Shown here: positions 63,214-64,000 of the stretch, piece by piece
How positions within the stretch are numbered: the first letter of the stretch is position 1
How the letters are laid out: each line of letters begins with the position of its first letter
Source: Phycisphaerales bacterium UBA2421
GTDB taxonomy: Bacteria; Planctomycetota; Phycisphaerae; Tepidisphaerales; Tepidisphaeraceae
Assembly (NCBI GenBank): GCA_002343075.1
Contig: DDRH01000056.1
Location: 1-64,000 of the forward strand
Direction: 5' to 3'
Length of the DNA stretch: 64,000 bases
Notes under the pieces: generated by a model
Told to the model about the DNA's origin: nothing
The model's input: only the letters and a program-made list of their open reading frames with translations
Databases searched by the model: none
Made by a program: the position numbers and the translations under genes

Positions 63214-64000
63214 TTACAGCCAAGTCCAAGCTTTCATTTTCACCCAATCAACGAACCGATGCGTGCCCTGCCAGATGAGCGACCGCGGTTCGATATTGAT
63301 CTTCGCCTCACCCGCCATGCCCGGGAGCCAGTCGCTGCTCGCCGGGCCGGTGACCTTAGCGTAGACTCGAAACACGTTCTTGTTGTCCTTGGACTCGCTC
63401 AGCGGGACCTTGCGGATGATCTCGAATGGAATCTTGGTATCCGGCAGAGAGGTCGTGGCAAGTTCGCCGGTCTCCTTTCCGTTCACCTTCTGCGCCAGAG
63501 TGACTTCCTGAATATCGCGCTCGTGAACCAGCATTTCCACCTCGAGTGCGTCAGGGTCAACCACACCGATCGTGAAAACCTCATCACCCATCTTGATGAC
63601 GGTGCCCTGCTTGTCCCACAGGTTGCCCTTGAGAATCTGCCCATCGAATGGCGCAACGATCCTGCCCTGCTCAACCTTTGACTTGTAAGCCAGTGCATAG
63701 GCCTCGGCGGCCTTGCCCATGATCTCGGATGCGATGGCGTCGGCAATCTTCCCTTCGCCGCGGAGCTTGGATGCCTCGCGGAACTTGCCCTCTGCTTCAC
63801 GCTCCTTGGCAATCTGCTGCTGCTCGTAATCGAACGTCTGCATCTGCGCCAGCACGTCGCCCTTCTTGAAGCTATCACCCGACTTGAAATGCACCTTCGC
63901 CAGTACGCCCTCGTACGGGGCACTCATGATCCGTTTGTCGTTCGAGACAAACGTAAACGGTGCCGTGACGGAATACATCGGTTTGTACAGACAGACGAAC
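63214..64000 (-). CDS. HlyD-family periplasmic adaptor (partial)
   Basis: The reading frame continues beyond the window; about 260 residues are visible. Biotinyl-lipoyl-like strands 'APYEGVLAKVHFKSGDSFKKGDVLAQM' and the return 'GRIVAPFDGQILKGNLWDKQGTVIKMGDEV' flank a helical hairpin; a beta-barrel domain follows. It links an inner-membrane transporter to an outer-membrane channel in type I or RND systems. It is upstream of the M50-HlyD gene by 163 bases and very likely the first gene, or an internal gene, of the export cluster. Confidence 0.85.
   Translation of the reverse strand, partial: FVCLYKPMYSVTAPFTFVSNDKRIMSAPYEGVLAKVHFKSGDSFKKGDVLAQMQTFDYEQQQIAKEREAEGKFREASKLRGEGKIADAIASEIMGKAAEAYALAYKSKVEQGRIVAPFDGQILKGNLWDKQGTVIKMGDEVFTIGVVDPDALEVEMLVHERDIQEVTLAQKVNGKETGELATTSLPDTKIPFEIIRKVPLSESKDNKNVFRVYAKVTGPASSDWLPGMAGEAKINIEPRSLIWQGTHRFVDWVKMKAWTWL

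Noticed and set aside
1..64000. CRISPR arrays, tRNA, rRNA or tmRNA genes
   Set aside because: No regular direct-repeat/spacer array, no cloverleaf-like sequences in spacers and no rRNA-like stretch were found by eye.

Overview
The window is about 58-60% GC, densely coded on both strands, and contains no rRNA, tRNA or CRISPR array that I could find. Everything points to a Planctomycetota bacterium, most likely of the class Phycisphaerae. Two very large secreted proteins carry the planctomycete N-terminal 'LE-x-R-x-LL' sorting motif (LEARRLLAG, LEPRLLLA). There is a Gram-negative outer-membrane gene (lpxK), several lipobox proteins, type IV pilin-like and PilX-like genes, and families common in planctomycetes (DUF3179, DUF4105, S55 peptidase, M50-HlyD fusion). 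The phylum call is confident; the genus is not determinable by eye.

Layout. 1-3660: tail of a probable PDZ protease, a strong terminator, then a three-gene pseudopilin/PilX operon. 3728-8695: a + strand block of VWA protein, coiled-coil membrane protein, TPR/FHA-like protein and a small atypical Ser/Thr kinase; the spacer 4907-5298 is rich in inverted repeats. 8771-13638: gltX facing a smpB-glnS-luxR type run. 13700-19056: S55 peptidase, FHA-GAF histidine kinase, family-39-like glycosyltransferase. 19133-22319: recQ, then overlapping trpF-dtd. 22347-28859: amidohydrolase, two peptidoglycan hydrolases, D-cysteine desulfhydrase-like enzyme, ruvX, manC. 28995-34410: DUF3179 protein divergent from a + strand run of MacB-like ATPase, lipoprotein, gluQ, lpxK and rex. 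34474-39099: a 1541-residue secreted protein. 39264-44417: proS, a Phd-VapC-like toxin-antitoxin pair whose toxin is frameshifted, a histidine phosphatase, an M20 peptidase and a lipoprotein hydrolase. 44885-49603: topA with a DUF4105 protein and a PhnP-like hydrolase. 50006-54818: nitroreductase, a membrane protein/winged-helix regulator pair with matching operators on both sides, and an ADP-forming acyl-CoA synthetase-GNAT fusion. 55075-58697: unknown protein, gluconokinase, a REP-associated tyrosine transposase flanked by inverted REP hairpins, and an RTX-repeat protein. 58836-64000: a minus-strand export-like cluster of a SecA homologue lacking its C-terminal third, an M50-peptidase/HlyD fusion and a further HlyD adaptor running off the window.

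The most promising candidates for something new are the SecA-like/M50-HlyD/HlyD cluster beside an RTX protein, the two-gene regulator operon with its ACTTTG-N5-CAAAGT operators, the RAYT/REP unit, the VWA-FHA-kinase block with a DFF in place of DFG, and the palindrome-rich spacer at 4907-5298. All functional statements rest on motif recognition by eye, with no database search.
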